Source: Hyparrhenia diplandra
Lineage: Eukaryota; Streptophyta; Magnoliopsida; Poales; Poaceae
DNA length: 64,000 nt
Direction: 5' to 3'
Assembly (NCBI GenBank): GCA_015847255.1
Contig: JADLZK010001135.1
Location: 1 to 64,000 of the forward strand
The notes under the pieces are model-generated. The model worked only from the letters and a program-made list of their open reading frames with translations. It made no database searches and had not been told where the DNA came from. A program made the translations under genes and the position numbers. This document shows, piece after piece, positions 36,401-48,845 of this stretch; within the stretch, counting starts at the first letter, position 1, and each line of letters starts with the position of its first letter.

Positions 36401-38021
36401 AGTAGTAAACCAGCCAAATGACACCGAGCAATCTGGGTTTAGAACACCTAGACGAGGTTATTCTTCAATTTCACCAGAAGACAGAAATGGTAGCTCAAGG
36501 CAAGTTGATGTTGTGGATGATCTTGAGCTCAGCATTATACAAACTGACATTAGTAACTATGGAACTTATAATCAAGAAATGCTTCTGGATGATTTGAAGG
36601 TTTGTCAGCCTCTATTTGGCAGATTTTACCCATATCCAACTCTTGTTATCATGGCGAGATACCTTATAATGCTTGAGAATTGCAAGTTTGTAATTGTGAT
36701 GTTGTTTAATTTGTTTTACCTTTTTAACCAGGTCTCCCAGGCCATGTCAAAGATATATGTCAAAGTGTTACCATCTGCTACAGTAACAGAAGCTCTTAAG
36801 CTGTTGCATGATAAACAGCAAAATTGTGCCCTGGTTGTAGACCCTGAAGATTTTTCTTGAAGGAATTATTACAATAGGGGATATGCGGCGCATGGGATAT
36901 GGGTTACACATGGAAAGTTTCATCGATGGAGATCACCCCAAGGCTGATGTATGTTTATATGGTGAAATAAATTCTTTCTTCCGTTAGATACTTCTGTGCC
37001 TTTGGAAAATATGGCATGCATACTGTCTTATATTAAGAAAGAAAGGAAAATTTATACAGCATAGAAGCCAGTGCACAGATTTGGTCCAAGGTTGACAATC
37101 TAATGAGTTTATGTTACTTTAGCACTGAATAAAGCTCAGGGTAACATTTCTTTTCTTTTCTCAAATATGGAGGGGAGTCATGTATCATTGCATTAAGGGG
37201 ATAAATAAATTAGAATACGCCCACCACGCTCTCTGTCACACACACATGCTTACTTTACTAGAAATAAGTGCACCTCTTACATCAAACCATGACCCGACCC
37301 AACAAAAGTATAGCAACCAGGTGCAGAAGACCTCTAGCGCCTGCAAGGCCCCAGGGGCGTGCCTCTTCAAGGATCTGTCTTATGATGAGCTGGATGCTAG
37401 GGTTGGTCCTATTGAAAACACAATTATTGTTAAATATGGCCACTTTTACACTGTTAGTCTTTTAAGGAATCAGTAAGCAATAAACTCAAATTGTGATGTC
37501 TACTATATGTGCATTCATCCTAGCTTCTGGAGACACAAACAATTTTCCCAACTTTCTTGTAAAAATTTATTGATTCAAAGGTTGTTTGCAGGACAATTCT
37601 TCCTCAATTTCATCATGTCTTACTCGAGGATTCCAGTACCGTGGGAGTGAGCGTGGATTATTAACATGCTTTCCAGATACTGATTTGACCACTGCAAAAA
37701 GTCTTATGGAGGCCAGAGGGATAAAGCAACTGCCTGTAGTTAAGCGTGGTGTTGCCCATAGAACTGCAGGAAAGCGCAAGCCGATTGCCCTTCTGCATTA
37801 TGATTCTATTGGTTGCTGTGTTCGGTTAGTCACAAGCTTAGATATGTTTTGTTTCAATCCTTTTATTTTGTTTGTTTATTGATTTTTGCCTAGCTTACCT
37901 GTGTAGATTTTGTTAGTAACTTAGTACTACCCTCATCTATGCTAATACAATTAATTTCATTTGCTTGTCAAGGGAGGAAATAGAGAACTGGAAGACCATA
38001 TATCAGAGACTGGCTTGTTAA
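33412..38021 (+). CDS. CLC-family chloride channel/anion transporter (CLC-e/f type), nine exons
   Basis: A membrane anion channel or exchanger; plant CLC-e and CLC-f sit in plastid or Golgi membranes. Exons: 33412-33852, 34281-34683, 35021-35214, 35569-36020, 36091-36195, 36369-36599, 36732-36948, 37592-37824 and 37973-38021; all borders are GT-AG. Landmarks are ALLLIGCLLGLATGICVAAFN, HVIHEWAWAGTP, CSLGPEGPSVDIG (the GxEGP filter motif with the gating Glu), GLVGGLYAPSLMIGAAVGAV (third filter motif) and ELTKDYRILLPLM. Two CBS domains follow: one around VSQAMSKIYVKVLPSATV, the other GLLTCFPDTDLTTAKSLMEA then GIKQLPVVKRG. The end is WKTIYQRLAC. Breaks, each one base: extra G at 33511-33514 and missing G at 33742-33745 (which cancel), missing base near 35659, extra C at 35696-35699, missing T at 35939-35942, extra T at 36851-36855. 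Exon 4 may instead start at 35567. Conserved sequence resumes after every break. Confidence 0.9.
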
Positions 38022-38996
38022 TAGTATGATACTACTTGGACAATATGATTGTTCGTTTGATTGTGTAAGGAGGATATTGTAAACTGAAGATCATATATCA
38101 GTGAAAAGCAGACTTTCCTCTTGTAGCAAATGGGCACTGAAAAATTACAGTGCCGTTATGATACCACAACAGTAAGCGATACTACAGGACATCTATGTGA
38201 AATGCAGTTACACTGATACAAGGGATCATTCAGGCAGTTTAACCCCTATACTGTTTAGATTCCACTGTGATCTTATGGGACACTGCAGGAGCAAGCCTGG
38301 CAAATTCTTGCAGACTTCCCGTTTCTGCCAGTTCCATGTGGCATCCCTGCTCGTAGCACTTATTCATTGTTCTCGACCTGGACTTGTACTTTACACGGGA
38401 TAGGAACAAAGTACAGACGTAGTGTAAGAAAGCGGTACATTTTACCCTCGTACTGCTTGTAAATTCTGAGCTGTAGCATATATTACACTAAACAGCATGT
38501 TCCACTTCTGTTGCTGTGAGGCAGCATATTCACCAGTGTGATCACACACAAGGAATTTGTGCAGTAGATTTTTTCTCATATCGATGTTGTAAAGTTGAAG
38601 AATCACATTGCTTGTAAAATTTGACAGCATGTTTTGTCTCCTCTAAGAAACTTGCTGTTGTAGCCTTTGCATGTGGCTGCACACTCTTGGTTGGTTGTGC
38701 GTTTTTGTATGGTGTGGCCTACTCGTTCTTGCTGCCGTCCTGTCCTCCGAAGCAGCAGCCGTTTGTAATTTTAGTGAAACAACCACAACACCATCAGCAA
38801 CGTGGAAAGAACACCATCAGTATGCATGCTCAAAGATGCCAGAAAGGTCTTTCAATTCAAAGGGACCCAAACGGGCTGTTAATGAAAACTTCCAAAAAAA
38901 CTTCAGGGCCTAGATAGATGTACGGTTAACTGCTAGTTGGACATCCTCCTATTCCTGCAGTACAGAATGAACTTACCAGTTTGCTGTCAATTTCAC
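38022..38996. other. CLC 3' flank with an unassigned hydrophobic frame
   Basis: A plus-strand frame at 38621-38917 has a hydrophobic stretch (KLAVVAFACGCTLLVGCAFL) but no recognisable family, no splice context and an overlapping alternative frame. It may be 3' UTR. I do not call a gene. Confidence 0.3.
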
Positions 38997-39370
38997 GGGC
39001 CTGAACAGCATCAAAGAGAACTAAATGGAATCTAACGCACTAATTCTTTATTAAACTTTTATTTTTTATATATTTTATTTAGCCACATGTCATAAATACA
39101 CCAGAAGATTCTAATGAAACTTTGAAGAAAGAGTTTTCATCTGTAGTGATTACAAACTTTAAGCCACGACACAAAACCTAGAAGATGGACGGTTAACCCA
39201 GGGCCTGAACAACATTAAAGAGAACTAAGTTGAATTTAACGCACTAATTCCTTGAACTTTCATTTTTTTATTTCTTATATATTATTTAGCCACATGTCAT
39301 AAATACACCAGAAGATTCATGAAGCCTTTCAAGAGTTTTCATCTGCAGTGATTCACAACACCATGCCACG
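38997..39370 (+). repeat. Tandem duplication, about 200-bp period
   Basis: gggcctgaacagcatcaaag (from 38998) recurs as gggcctgaacaacattaaag (from 39200). Both units continue with aacgcactaatt, agccacatgtcataaataca and gagttttcatctg. Identity is high apart from small indels. Confidence 0.85.
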
Positions 39371-39380
39371 CACAAAACCG

Positions 39381-41650
39381 AAAGGGAAAAACATACTCAG
39401 GTTCTCAGGCCTGCACAATTGACTACCGGGAGCTGCCCCCCTCTCCTGATAAATGGAGAGTGGCAGATAAATAACGAATCAGAAGCATTCTCAGGCTCCC
39501 AGAGAGATGGTCAGTCCTTTGTTATTAGAAGTGTGATGCTGCCTCTCCCCCCCTTTTGTTCTGATCCTTGTCTTGCCGATCACTGGCTTTGCTAGAGAAA
39601 GCTGAAATTCCCAGGATCTCCAGGGCCTTCTTTGGGGAGCATGGATTCGCTGGTCCTGAAGAGTAGCTTCACCTTGCTCCTTGATGAGTGTAGATGTAGT
39701 TATGTTTTGCTTCACCGTAATTGCTGACGCACCTAGCAAGCCAGAAGAAGGCAAATGACAACACAGATAAAACTAGAATGCTCTTTCAGATATCACGTGG
39801 GAGTTTAAGAATATAATGGAACTGGAAACTCACACACATATGTTGGGAGCTGAGTTGCAAAACTAAATGGAAATTTGATTATCAAATGGTACAGAAAATT
39901 TGTTCAAACTGACCTGAAATTCTAGCTTGATCATCAATATACGCAATGCTATCCTGGCAACAAGGCCTACAGCAAATAGGATATGAATCACGATTGATAA
40001 ATAAACATAGGCCCCATAAAGTGGTTAAAGTGCAACAAGAGAACTAACACTTTATCAGGCTCAATGTACACTGGGGTTCCATAAGAGCAGTGATCCAAAT
40101 GGTTATCTTCTTGCACGTATGGTGTTTCATTTGACATGGATTTTACTGTACCTGATGTCAAATTTCAATTAGCAAATAGAGATCTATTTTAAGCATATAT
40201 AATGAAAATACAAACCTAAAATATTTGAAGTGTATTGCATATCACAATTCAAGTTCTGTGGTTCCTCAGTGCAGGGCACTGAAACCCCTGATACCTGAAA
40301 AATGGGACATCAGAACAAACTTAACTACGATATGCAAAGAGTACCACGAGAGAGGATTTCAAACATGACAAGGACTAGGAGCAAACAAAAAAACCTCAGA
40401 TGTGACAAAATGACAACCAGTTTCATGACTTGCAACTTCTGACTGATTGGACTCTGAAGGGTACTCCAATGTGCGCGTCGCCGCTTTGATTCCTGAGATT
40501 CCTCAGGGTCCAGGGTCTCATTGTAGGTGGTGTCTACTCAGTAACAGACACTTATTAAGCGATGCATTCAAAAGTGGCAGCAATGATAATTGTCAGAACA
40601 AAAGGCTTCATACCACCAAGGTCAGCAAAGAAATCATAGCAGTCTCTCAACGGGGTTTGATTTCCAAACAATCCCAGCAGCTCATCGTCATCACGATTGA
40701 GGCGATCCACAAGAATTCAGTATCATCTGCTGTAAAAAAAAGGTGAGACATAACGGGATAGCAAGTCCAGGCAGATACACTAGAGTTCATTTGTGACATA
40801 GGTTATGGATGTGACTGAAAGAAAGTACCTTGACCTCCATCTATAGGTTCACAATGCTCTCCTGTTTGCCAATCCCAGAGACTGCAGGAAGCATTACAAG
40901 ATCAGGTACAAGTATAATAGATTGGCACAAAAGTAATGCACTGGAATAGCAGGTTAATTTAGAAGCATTCAGTTCAGGGAAGAGTTAGACAAGCCAAGAA
41001 GCTACTCTGGTAGGTGTATGCGGATTCTTAGCACATTTTAGTTTGCCATGTAATGTCGCTTAGCTACTAAAAGGAACAATCAAACGCCCGTAGGCAATGC
41101 AACAAATTAATCGACGCTAATCAGGGCCAATCAGGCAGGCATTACAGCGAACAGCATTACACACACCTGTCCCAGCCCCCGGTGAGCCCATATCCTCCCT
41201 CCATCCAAGCTCTGGCTTCGGCCTTTCGAAGTGACGCTGAACCTAAGAGAAGAAGAATTGGAGAGATTGCTCGACTCTTTCCATTAAGAGTGTGCGTGTA
41301 TAAGTACAGAGTGCCGAGGCACTGACGGCCGTGCACCACTAACCATTAACCTCTGAAGAATAGGATCAGCTGATGACCGCACTGCTGGCCGATCAAAAGA
41401 TCGTGAAGCTAGGACGGCACTGCTGGCCCAGTCACCATGCCTAAAAGCTTGGGGAGGGGCGCTGCTGGCCCAGTCACCATGCCTAAAAGCTAGGGTAGGG
41501 TATCGTGTGTACTCGCGCACCAGGTCCAACGAGCAACCAGATCGCCGCACTGCTGGCCCGCCCAATCTCCATGCCTAGGGTAGGGGAGTGGGCTGTGGTG
41601 CGAGAGGGAGGTTCGCGGGGATGGCGGCGGCAGCCAGGCGGAATGGGGCG
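39381..41650 (-). repeat. Segmental duplication, unit A (2.27 kb)
   Basis: Nearly collinear with 42304-45284, from the block cacaattgactacc...gagtggcagataaataa at the left to ggatggcggcggcagccagg at the right. It carries XRI1-like copy A and its promoter side. Confidence 0.9.
39511..41204 (-). pseudogene. XRI1-like gene, copy A, frameshifted
   Basis: Similar to plant X-ray-induced 1 (XRI1), a nuclear protein linked in Arabidopsis to DNA-break repair and meiosis. Exon 1 (41167-41204) reads MEGGYGLTGGWD; exon 2 (40829-40881) completes SLWDWQTGEHCEPIDGGQ. Exon 3 holds GLFGNQTPL-type sequence, followed by an LEES.ESKR segment, VSVPCTEEP and a C-terminal GKTRIRTKGG segment ending at 39511. Breaks: one base lost at 40707-40708 (tggatc where copy B has tgggatc), two extra bases in cgacgcgc, and a C7 run at 39547-39553 one base long. 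Where copy B breaks (the ccctt insertion) copy A is in frame. Family assignment is from motif memory; function is unlikely as written. Confidence 0.55.
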
Positions 41651-41950
41651 AGCGGACGGACGCATAGCTCGGTGAAAGCTCTGCGACGGCGCACGGCGCG
41701 AGGCGACAACGGATCAATATGCAAGTTGGGCCGTTGGGTTGGGTGTTTTGGCCCATCAACGTGAGCGTCCGGGCACCCGGACATCAAGCATTTCCGAAAC
41801 TTTTTTGCTGCTTATTACATCTGACTGTAAGCAGAATCCTTTTTTCTCCATCGGAAACTTTGTGTGTTCAGCCAGCGCTGCTGCTGCTCGATCCTCAGCG
41901 CCTACGTGATGCGTTCTGTCAACAAGCATTCAGGTAAATATATACTCCTG

Positions 41951-42303
41951 AATCCCTGAATCATGGCAACCGGAACTGTTTTTCTTTCTTTCAAGTCTCA
42001 CGGCTATTCATATCTACATTCGAGATGCAATAAATTAAGGAGCAGGTTTGACCTCACCGCCATGGACAAATAAAGGTGCATTCCCCCGAGGGCAACCATT
42101 CTCACAGGAGGTCGCTAGCCTATTCTCTAATCCGGTCGCCTTGTCGCAAACTAGTCCAAATGTAATCCCCGGTGTTGTATCCGGTAAAGTTGTACCTATC
42201 CCAATGCAACTTTAACTTGTTTGGTTCTATGTGGCGCCTTGTTGTTTGAACTTTATTGTTGCTTAATGAAAAACGCAAGAACGGGCGTGGTCTCGAAAAA
42301 AAG
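41951..42303 (+). other. Possible LINE 3'-end remnant between the duplicates
   Basis: The sequence ending ttgcttaatgaaaaacgcaa, then gtctcgaaaaaaag at 42287-42304, has the style of a grass LINE 3' end with a short poly-A tail. It sits exactly between duplication units A and B. The 5' limit and any target duplication are not clear. Confidence 0.4.
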
Positions 42304-42447
42304 AAAGGGGAAAAATACTTTCAGGTTCACAGCCATCTCAGGCCTACACAATTGACTACCAGAGGAGCTGCCCCCTCTCTTCCGATAAACGGAGAGTGGC
42401 AGATAAATAAGGAATCAAAAAGCATTCTCAGGCTCCCAGAGAGATGG

Positions 42448-44880
42448 TCAGCCCTTTGTTATTAGAAGTGTGATGCTGCCTCTCGCCCCTTTTGTTCTGA
42501 TCCTGGTCTTGCCGATCACTGGCTTGCCAGAGAAAGCTGAAATTCCCAGGAGCTCCGGGGCCTTCTTTGGGGAGCATGGATTCGCTGGTCCTCCTTGATG
42601 AGTGTAGATGTAGTTATGTTTTGCTTCACCTTAACTCCTGACGCGCCTAGCAAGCCAGAAGAAGGCAAATGACAACATAGATAAAACTAGAGGTTTGTGC
42701 TCCTAGCAATAATATACTGCCAAAACTGAAATACCTTTAGACGCTTTGAGTGTAGAAAGCTTCCTAGTTTCCTGCATTATGAAACTTTCTGTCATCGGTG
42801 CAATCTTGCATGTTCCTGTAGGCATAGAAATAATAGATAAGTTCCTGACCACAAATACAAAACCATGGTGCCAGAAAGGCACTCAATGGCGTGGCTACTG
42901 GTCATAATAGTACATTGCAGCAGCTCCCAATATTTTTCTTTTTCGAGATCGGGCTCATCACCCGTATTTCATTGAGGTTGAGAAACAAACATAAAAGCGT
43001 GGGTCCAACAGGAGATTACCGAAACAACAGACCTAGCTACTGGATCCTAACAAGTTTGATTACATAAAAGCTTGAATTTTGCGACCAGAAAAGCACGACT
43101 GCTGACAGTCCGTAAAGCCTGCCTTGATCCCATCGTCGGCCTCACGCACCACTCTCCTCACAGGTCAAGAACGGTGGCCACACCACTCGCAAATGATCTG
43201 TCATTTCTTTCTTACCCGCAGAGAGTCGGAATCCTGTAGGCCATGTCTCTTCCACCAATCCGCAGTCCAGAGACGCCTATGAAGAGCAAGCCAGAAGAAG
43301 AATTTTACGTGTGCCGGCGCCAATACACAATACACAAACGTGGAAGAAGGGAAATCGGAAACTAGAATGCTCTTTCAGATATCACGTGAGAGTTTAAGAA
43401 TATAATGGAACTGGAAACTCACACATATGTTGGGAGCTGAGTTGCAAAACTAAATGGAAATTTGATTATCAAATGGTACAGAAAATTTGTTCAAAAAAAG
43501 TACAGAAAAGGTGCTCCCCACTGACCTGAAATACTACCTTGATCATCAATATACGCAATGCTCTCCTGGCAACAAGGCCTACAGCAAATAGGATATGAAT
43601 CACGATTGACAAATAAACATAGGCCCCCATAAAGTGGTTAAAGTGCAACAAGAGAACTAACACTTTATCAGGCTCAATGTACACTGGGGTTCCATAAGAG
43701 CAGTGATCCAAATGGTTATCTTCTTGCACGTATGGTGTTTCATTTGACATGGATTTTACTGTACCTGATGTCAAATTTCAATTAGAAAACAGAGACACTA
43801 TTTTAAGCATATATAATGAAAATACAAACCTAAAAGATTTGAAGTGTACTGCATATCACAATTTAAGCTCTCTGGTTCCTCAGTGCAGGGCACTGAAACC
43901 CCTGATACCTGAAAAATGGGTCATCAGAACAAACGTAACTACAGTATGCAAAAGAGTACCACGAGAGAGGGATTTCAAACATAACAAGGACTAGGAGCAA
44001 ACAAAAACCTCAGATGTGACAAAAGGACAACCAGTTTCATGACTTGCAACTTCTGACTGACTAGACTCTGAAGGGAAGGGTACTCCAATGTGCGTAGCCG
44101 CTTTGATTCCTGAGATTCCTCCAGGTCCAGGGTCTCCTTGTAGGTGATGTCTACTCCAGTAACATACACTTATTTAGCGATGCATTCAAGAGTGGCAGTA
44201 ATGATAATTGTCAGAACAAACGGCTTCATACCACCAAGGTCAGCAAAGAAATCACAGCAGTCTCTCAGCGGGGTTTGATTTCCAAACAATCCCAGCAGCT
44301 CATCGTCATCTTGATTGAGGTGATCCCACAAGAATGCAGTATCATCTTCTGTAAAAAAAAGGTGAGACATAATGGATAGCAAGTCCAGGCAGAGACATAA
44401 TGGATAGCAAGTCCAGGCAGAGACATAATGGATAGCAAGTCCAGGCAGATACACTAGAGTTCATTTGTGACATAGGTTATGGATGTGACTGAAAGAAAGT
44501 ACCTTGACCTCCATCTATAGGTTCACAATGCTCTCCTGTTTGCCAATCCCAGAGACTGCAGAAAGCATTACAAGATCAGGTGCAAGTATAATAGATTGGC
44601 ACAAAAGTAGTGCACTGGAATAGCATGTTAATTTAGAAGCATTCAGTTCTGGGAAGAGTTAGACAAGACAAGAAGCTACTCTGGTAGGTGTATGCGGATT
44701 TGAGCACATTTTAGTTTGCCATGTAATGTCGATTAGCTACTAAAAGAAACGATAATCAAACGCCCGTAGGCAATGCACCAAATTAATTCACGCCAATCAG
44801 GGCCAATCAGGCAGGCATTACAACGAACAACATTACACACACCTGTCCCAGCTCCCGGTGAGCTCATATCCTCCCTCCAT
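42448..44880 (-). pseudogene. XRI1-like gene, copy B, frameshifted
   Basis: Same exon order as copy A: start at 44880; exon 3 starts near 44348 and reads EDDTAFLWDHLN, DDDELLGLFGNQTP and RDCCDFFADLGG. Next come DITYKETLDLEESQESKR, SGVSVPCTEEPESLNCDMQY and GTVKSMSNETPYVQEDNHLD. The last exon encodes GKTRIRTKGARGSITLLITK, stop at 42448-42450. One clear break: a 5-bp duplication (tacccttcccttcag versus tacccttcag in copy A) shifts the frame after LEYPS. Exon 3, broken in copy A, is intact here, so the two copies are damaged at different places. An insertion at 42691-43358 lies in the last intron. Confidence 0.55.
42691..43358. mobile_element. 668-bp insertion in duplicate B
   Basis: Unit A reads ataaaactagaatgctc without interruption near 39768, while unit B is split here with aaactag on both sides (42684-42690 and 43359-43365). 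Inside, ttttctttttcgagatcggg at 42934-42953 looks like the reversed poly-A end of a LINE-type element. The rest is unassigned. Confidence 0.65.
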
Positions 44881-47195
44881 CCAAGCTCTGGCTTCAGCCT
44901 CTCGAAGTGAGGCTGAACCTAAGAGGAGAAGAATTGGAGAGATTGCTCGACTCTTTCCATTAAGAGTGTGTGTGTATAAGTACAGGCACTGACGGCCGTG
45001 CACCACTAACCATTAACATCTGAAGAATAGGATCAGCTGATGACCGCACTGTTGGCCGATCAAAAGATCGTGAAGCGAGGACGCCACCGCTGGCCCAGTC
45101 ACCATGCCTAAAAGCTGGGGAGGGGCACTCGCACTGCTGGCCCAGTCACTATGCCTAAAAGCTAGGGTAGGGTAATCGTGTGTACTCACGCACCAGGTCC
45201 AACAAGCAGCCAGATCGCCGCACTGCTGTGGCACGAGAGGGAGGGTTCGCGGGGATGGCGGCGGCAGCCAGGCGGAATGGGGCGTGCGCTAGGATGTTAG
45301 CGGGTATACTGTTCACCTGTTCACGAGGTTTAAAGGAGTATATGCGTAGGATACTAGTTGATTTATAGAGAAAGCAAAAGCACATACTTCATAATTCGAG
45401 TATTCAACGAGCTCAGTCAGACTCGTAACTTACCAAAGTATCAACTAAAAAGGATTACATGTAGACAGCCCCAAGAGCTACAGGCTTACAATTTAACAAG
45501 TTCACAAGCAAACTGGCAATAGGACAACCACACCAACAGCACAATTGATGAACTGAACAAACACAAGTGCACAACCAAAGTACCAAACAACTATAGCTAC
45601 AGGTGAACAAAATAGACGTGACTGCCTAGTAAGATGGATCCGAATCTTCAGCTTCGGCATCTTCATCATGTTCATCGGCCATATCGAGATCATCAAGTGC
45701 ATTACCTTGGCTGGACAACGTCTCTTCACTTTCATCCATGGCATCAGCCTTAAGCTCATCCAAATTCAGCACCATATTTGAAAAACATTAGTATTATTAT
45801 CTTAGATGCTGGCTGCTAGCAAAAGCAAGCTTGATTAATTTCACAAGAATGCAAGACATTACCATCATTGCATTGTATATTGTATACTCAATGCAGACAA
45901 TTCATTTCGAAATTCATTCAACTCCTCCGCGTTAAGACGAGGTGGATTGTCTTCAACAACCCATGCTTCATTTCCTTCCGAATTTCATCCAAACTGATTG
46001 GGTCATAGTTTCTAGAGGTTTTGGACCTAATGTTGACATATATTTAGTATAGTAGTATTATTTCTAGATACAAACTGAACAGCAAGGCCAACCAATGTAA
46101 ACATGCACAAAACGGGTACCTTTGCTAGTTTGCTGCAATATCAAGTTGCAATGAACAAACACAATATCATTTAACCTTTGATGCTCAAGTCTGTTCCTCT
46201 TTTTGGAGTGCATATGCTCAAACATGCTCCAACTTATCTCACATCCAGAAGCCGAACAAGTTTGGCTCAATACTCGCAAAGCTAGCTTCTGTAAGTTTGG
46301 TGCACAACAGCCATAAGTTTCGCACCACTCATCTATATGTAAAAGAAAAAGAAAAAGAAATGCTGCTGTGATATAATGGACAAACATAATACAACAATTA
46401 ACAGAGTTACCACTTACCAGCAGGCATGTGTGGTCGATCATTTTTAGCAGTTGAACGCCCAAAGTCACCTTCTCCCCTTCTAAAATTTTCAACTCTCTCG
46501 TCAAAGAACTCCGAAGAGCAAAATCTTTACCGGCATATTTCTCAATGACATCAAGAACCCCAGAAGTTGTGAAATTATATTATATTTCTCTCGCAGCTCA
46601 TCATTATATTGGTTGTTTGGGTTAAACCAAAATCCAGCAGCATGCAGTTTTTATCAAAGTGACTATCCCACCGTGCATCTATATAGTCCAAAAATGGCTT
46701 GACTAACTCCTCCTTTCTCTGAAACCTCTTCACAATTTCATCTCTTGAAGCATGGAAGGCTGCAAATAGATACCCCATGGCAGATCGCTCATGGCTGTCC
46801 ACAATTCTCAACAATCGCACTATTGGTTCTGATAACTAACAAACAATAGCACAATCTTTCCAAAAGTTCTGATCTAGCACAGCTCTGGTAAACATTTTCC
46901 CTTGTGCTTCCTTAGAATATGAAGAGGTTGTCCAATCATTGGAGACAACCATTGCTTGAAGATCTGCCTTATGTTTGTATATGGTTTACAATGCAATAAA
47001 ATTAGTAGCAAAACGTTTTTTTTGCTGGACGAAGAATCTCATGACCTTTTGTGAACTTCCTCATTATAACGGATAACAATGGTTGTAGATATATTTTGTG
47101 ATAGATGATGCATGAGCTACAGTAGTCTTCACTATATTCTCCTTTTCAAAGTCAGACAACATTAAATTCAGACAATGAGTAGCACAAAGGGGACC

Positions 47196-48203
47196 CTGTT
47201 TTCATATCGTCCGATAAGTTTCGATTAATCGCGATTAATCGTCCTTATCGTAACCGTGCTCGATAAGGCCGTTCGATCAGTTTTGTTCGATCAGAGCGAT
47301 TAGTCGTCCGATTAGGACGATAAAGGACGATTAGTCGTCCGATAAGTGTGCCTGGGCGATAAGTTGGGCTGGTTTCCGGGAAGGCGGGAACTCGGCCCCA
47401 AGGCCCACTAGGGTTAGAGAAAGGAAATAGTGAGCGAGGGAGTGACTGTGAGTGAGTGACTGCATGCTGCTGCCCTCCACTTCCGGCTCGCTCCGCTCGA
47501 GCTCGATAAGCGAGCCGCCGCCGCCGCCGGGATCCGCGGCCGGCTTAACGCGAGCTGCCGCCCGCGGCTCCTCCGCTCTCGCGCGCGGATCCTCCGCCGA
47601 CCGTCGTCCGTCGTCCGTCCGTGGCGTCGTCCCCGCGAGATAGCAAAGCCGCTCGCCCGCGGATCCGCTCGCCCGACCGCCGTCGTCCCCCGACCGCCGG
47701 AGTCCCTCCACGTCTCCTCGGTCCCCTGCTCCGCCCACGGCGCCGGGATTCCCCACCTCGGCCCGTGCCTCCACCTCCGCCCGTGCCTCCATCTCCGGCC
47801 ACGAGCTCGACGCGGGAGGCCTCTGCTACTCTGCCTGAAGCACCTCTGCCTCTGGAGCCTCAAGCACAAGATGAGCCTCAACTCTGAAGGTACCACTACT
47901 TGTTTCCTCCAATTTTGACACATTGGCTGTGTATTGCCCACTTGTTTCCTCCAATTTTGACACAATCAGGCATCAGCAAGCTGCAGTTTCAGGTAAGTGG
48001 CCAAAAATCACATATATGTACATCATATATATATAGTTATACAAGGTCGATAAGGTCATCAGGCATCAGGACGATAAGTTTGTCCGATCAGCCGATCAGA
48101 CCGATCAGCTCGACTAATCGTCCGATAAGGACGACTAATCGTCCTTATCGTCCTTATCGGTGGTCTTACGACTAGGTTCGATAATACGATATGAAAACAG
48201 GGC
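47196..48203. mobile_element. 1.0-kb TIR element nested in the hAT transposase
   Basis: The ends ctgttttcatatcg and cgatatgaaaacagggc are inverted repeats, and aaggggacc flanks both sides (47187-47195, 48204-48212). Removing the element and one duplicate restores the codons YWSPC-ATHCLNLML of the host. Subterminal palindromic motifs (gacgattagtcgtcc, ggacgactaatcgtcc) repeat at both ends. The GC-rich centre (47440-47890) has open frames without a known domain. It also carries a 25-bp direct repeat, acttgtttcctccaatt-type, at about 47896 and 47940. A 9-bp duplication suggests a MULE; 8 bp would suggest hAT. Confidence 0.8.
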
Positions 48204-48671
48204 AAGGGGACCAATAGATGGATGGAAACTCATCTTCTAACTTTCTACCAGCAGTAACCATGTTTAAGGAATTATCAGTGACAAAATGCACAACATGTTC
48301 AGGACCAACAAAGTTCACAACATCTTTAAACAATCTGAATAAAAAAATAGCAGTTTTGTCAGTGGCATCAACTGACTTGAGAAAAACAATACCTCTGGGG
48401 CAATAGACGAAGAAGTTAATGAGATTCCTTCTGTTTCTATCTGTCCATCTATCGGCCATGACTGTGCAACCAGTTTGCCTCCAAGTTTTGCAGAATCCAT
48501 CAACAAAGCTTCTAGTTTCCTCAAAACATTTTGCGAGTAATGGACCATGCAGCTGATTGAAATTTGGCCCCTTATATCCAGGACCAAATGCACACACAGC
48601 ATCAATTATTGGCTGATAAAAGATTGAATTACTTGCATTAAATGGAACTGATGCATCAATAAACCACTTAA

Positions 48672-48845
48672 ATGGAAAAGACAACTTCTAGTGTCCTTGA
48701 GAGATAACAACCTTGTATAGAGCTTTCTCTTTTTTTGTTTGGGCCTAGATGCCTTGTAACCTTTCTTTGTACCTTGATTCTTTCATTTAATTAAAAAAAA
48801 AGGAAAGGTGGGGATCTCCCCCACACTGACCCGTTTGGGTCAAAA
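48672..48845 (+). mobile_element. 174-bp retroposon (truncated LINE or SINE) with 14-bp target duplication
   Basis: aataaaccacttaa flanks the insert exactly at 48658-48671 and 48846-48859. The insert contains a poly-A-type tract (aattaaaaaaaaagg near 48790) and ends in AAAA. It interrupts the transposase between codons CMVKWFI and DASVPFN. The long duplication and A-rich tail indicate target-primed reverse transcription. Confidence 0.85.

Larger units (their letters stand above)
42304..45284 (-). repeat. Segmental duplication, unit B (2.98 kb)
   Basis: Second copy of 39381-41650, longer because of the 668-bp insertion at 42691-43358. A three-fold repeat of agacataatggatagcaagtc lies at 44367-44440 where unit A has one copy. 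Confidence 0.9.

Noticed and set aside
38621..38917. Membrane protein gene after the CLC gene
   Set aside because: One hydrophobic stretch only, two competing frames, no promoter, and a position where CLC 3' UTR is expected.
45626..48203. Host chromatin or zinc-finger gene
   Set aside because: The CTVMADRWTD and HCLNLML motifs and the acidic tail after a dimerisation-type segment are those of a hAT transposase.
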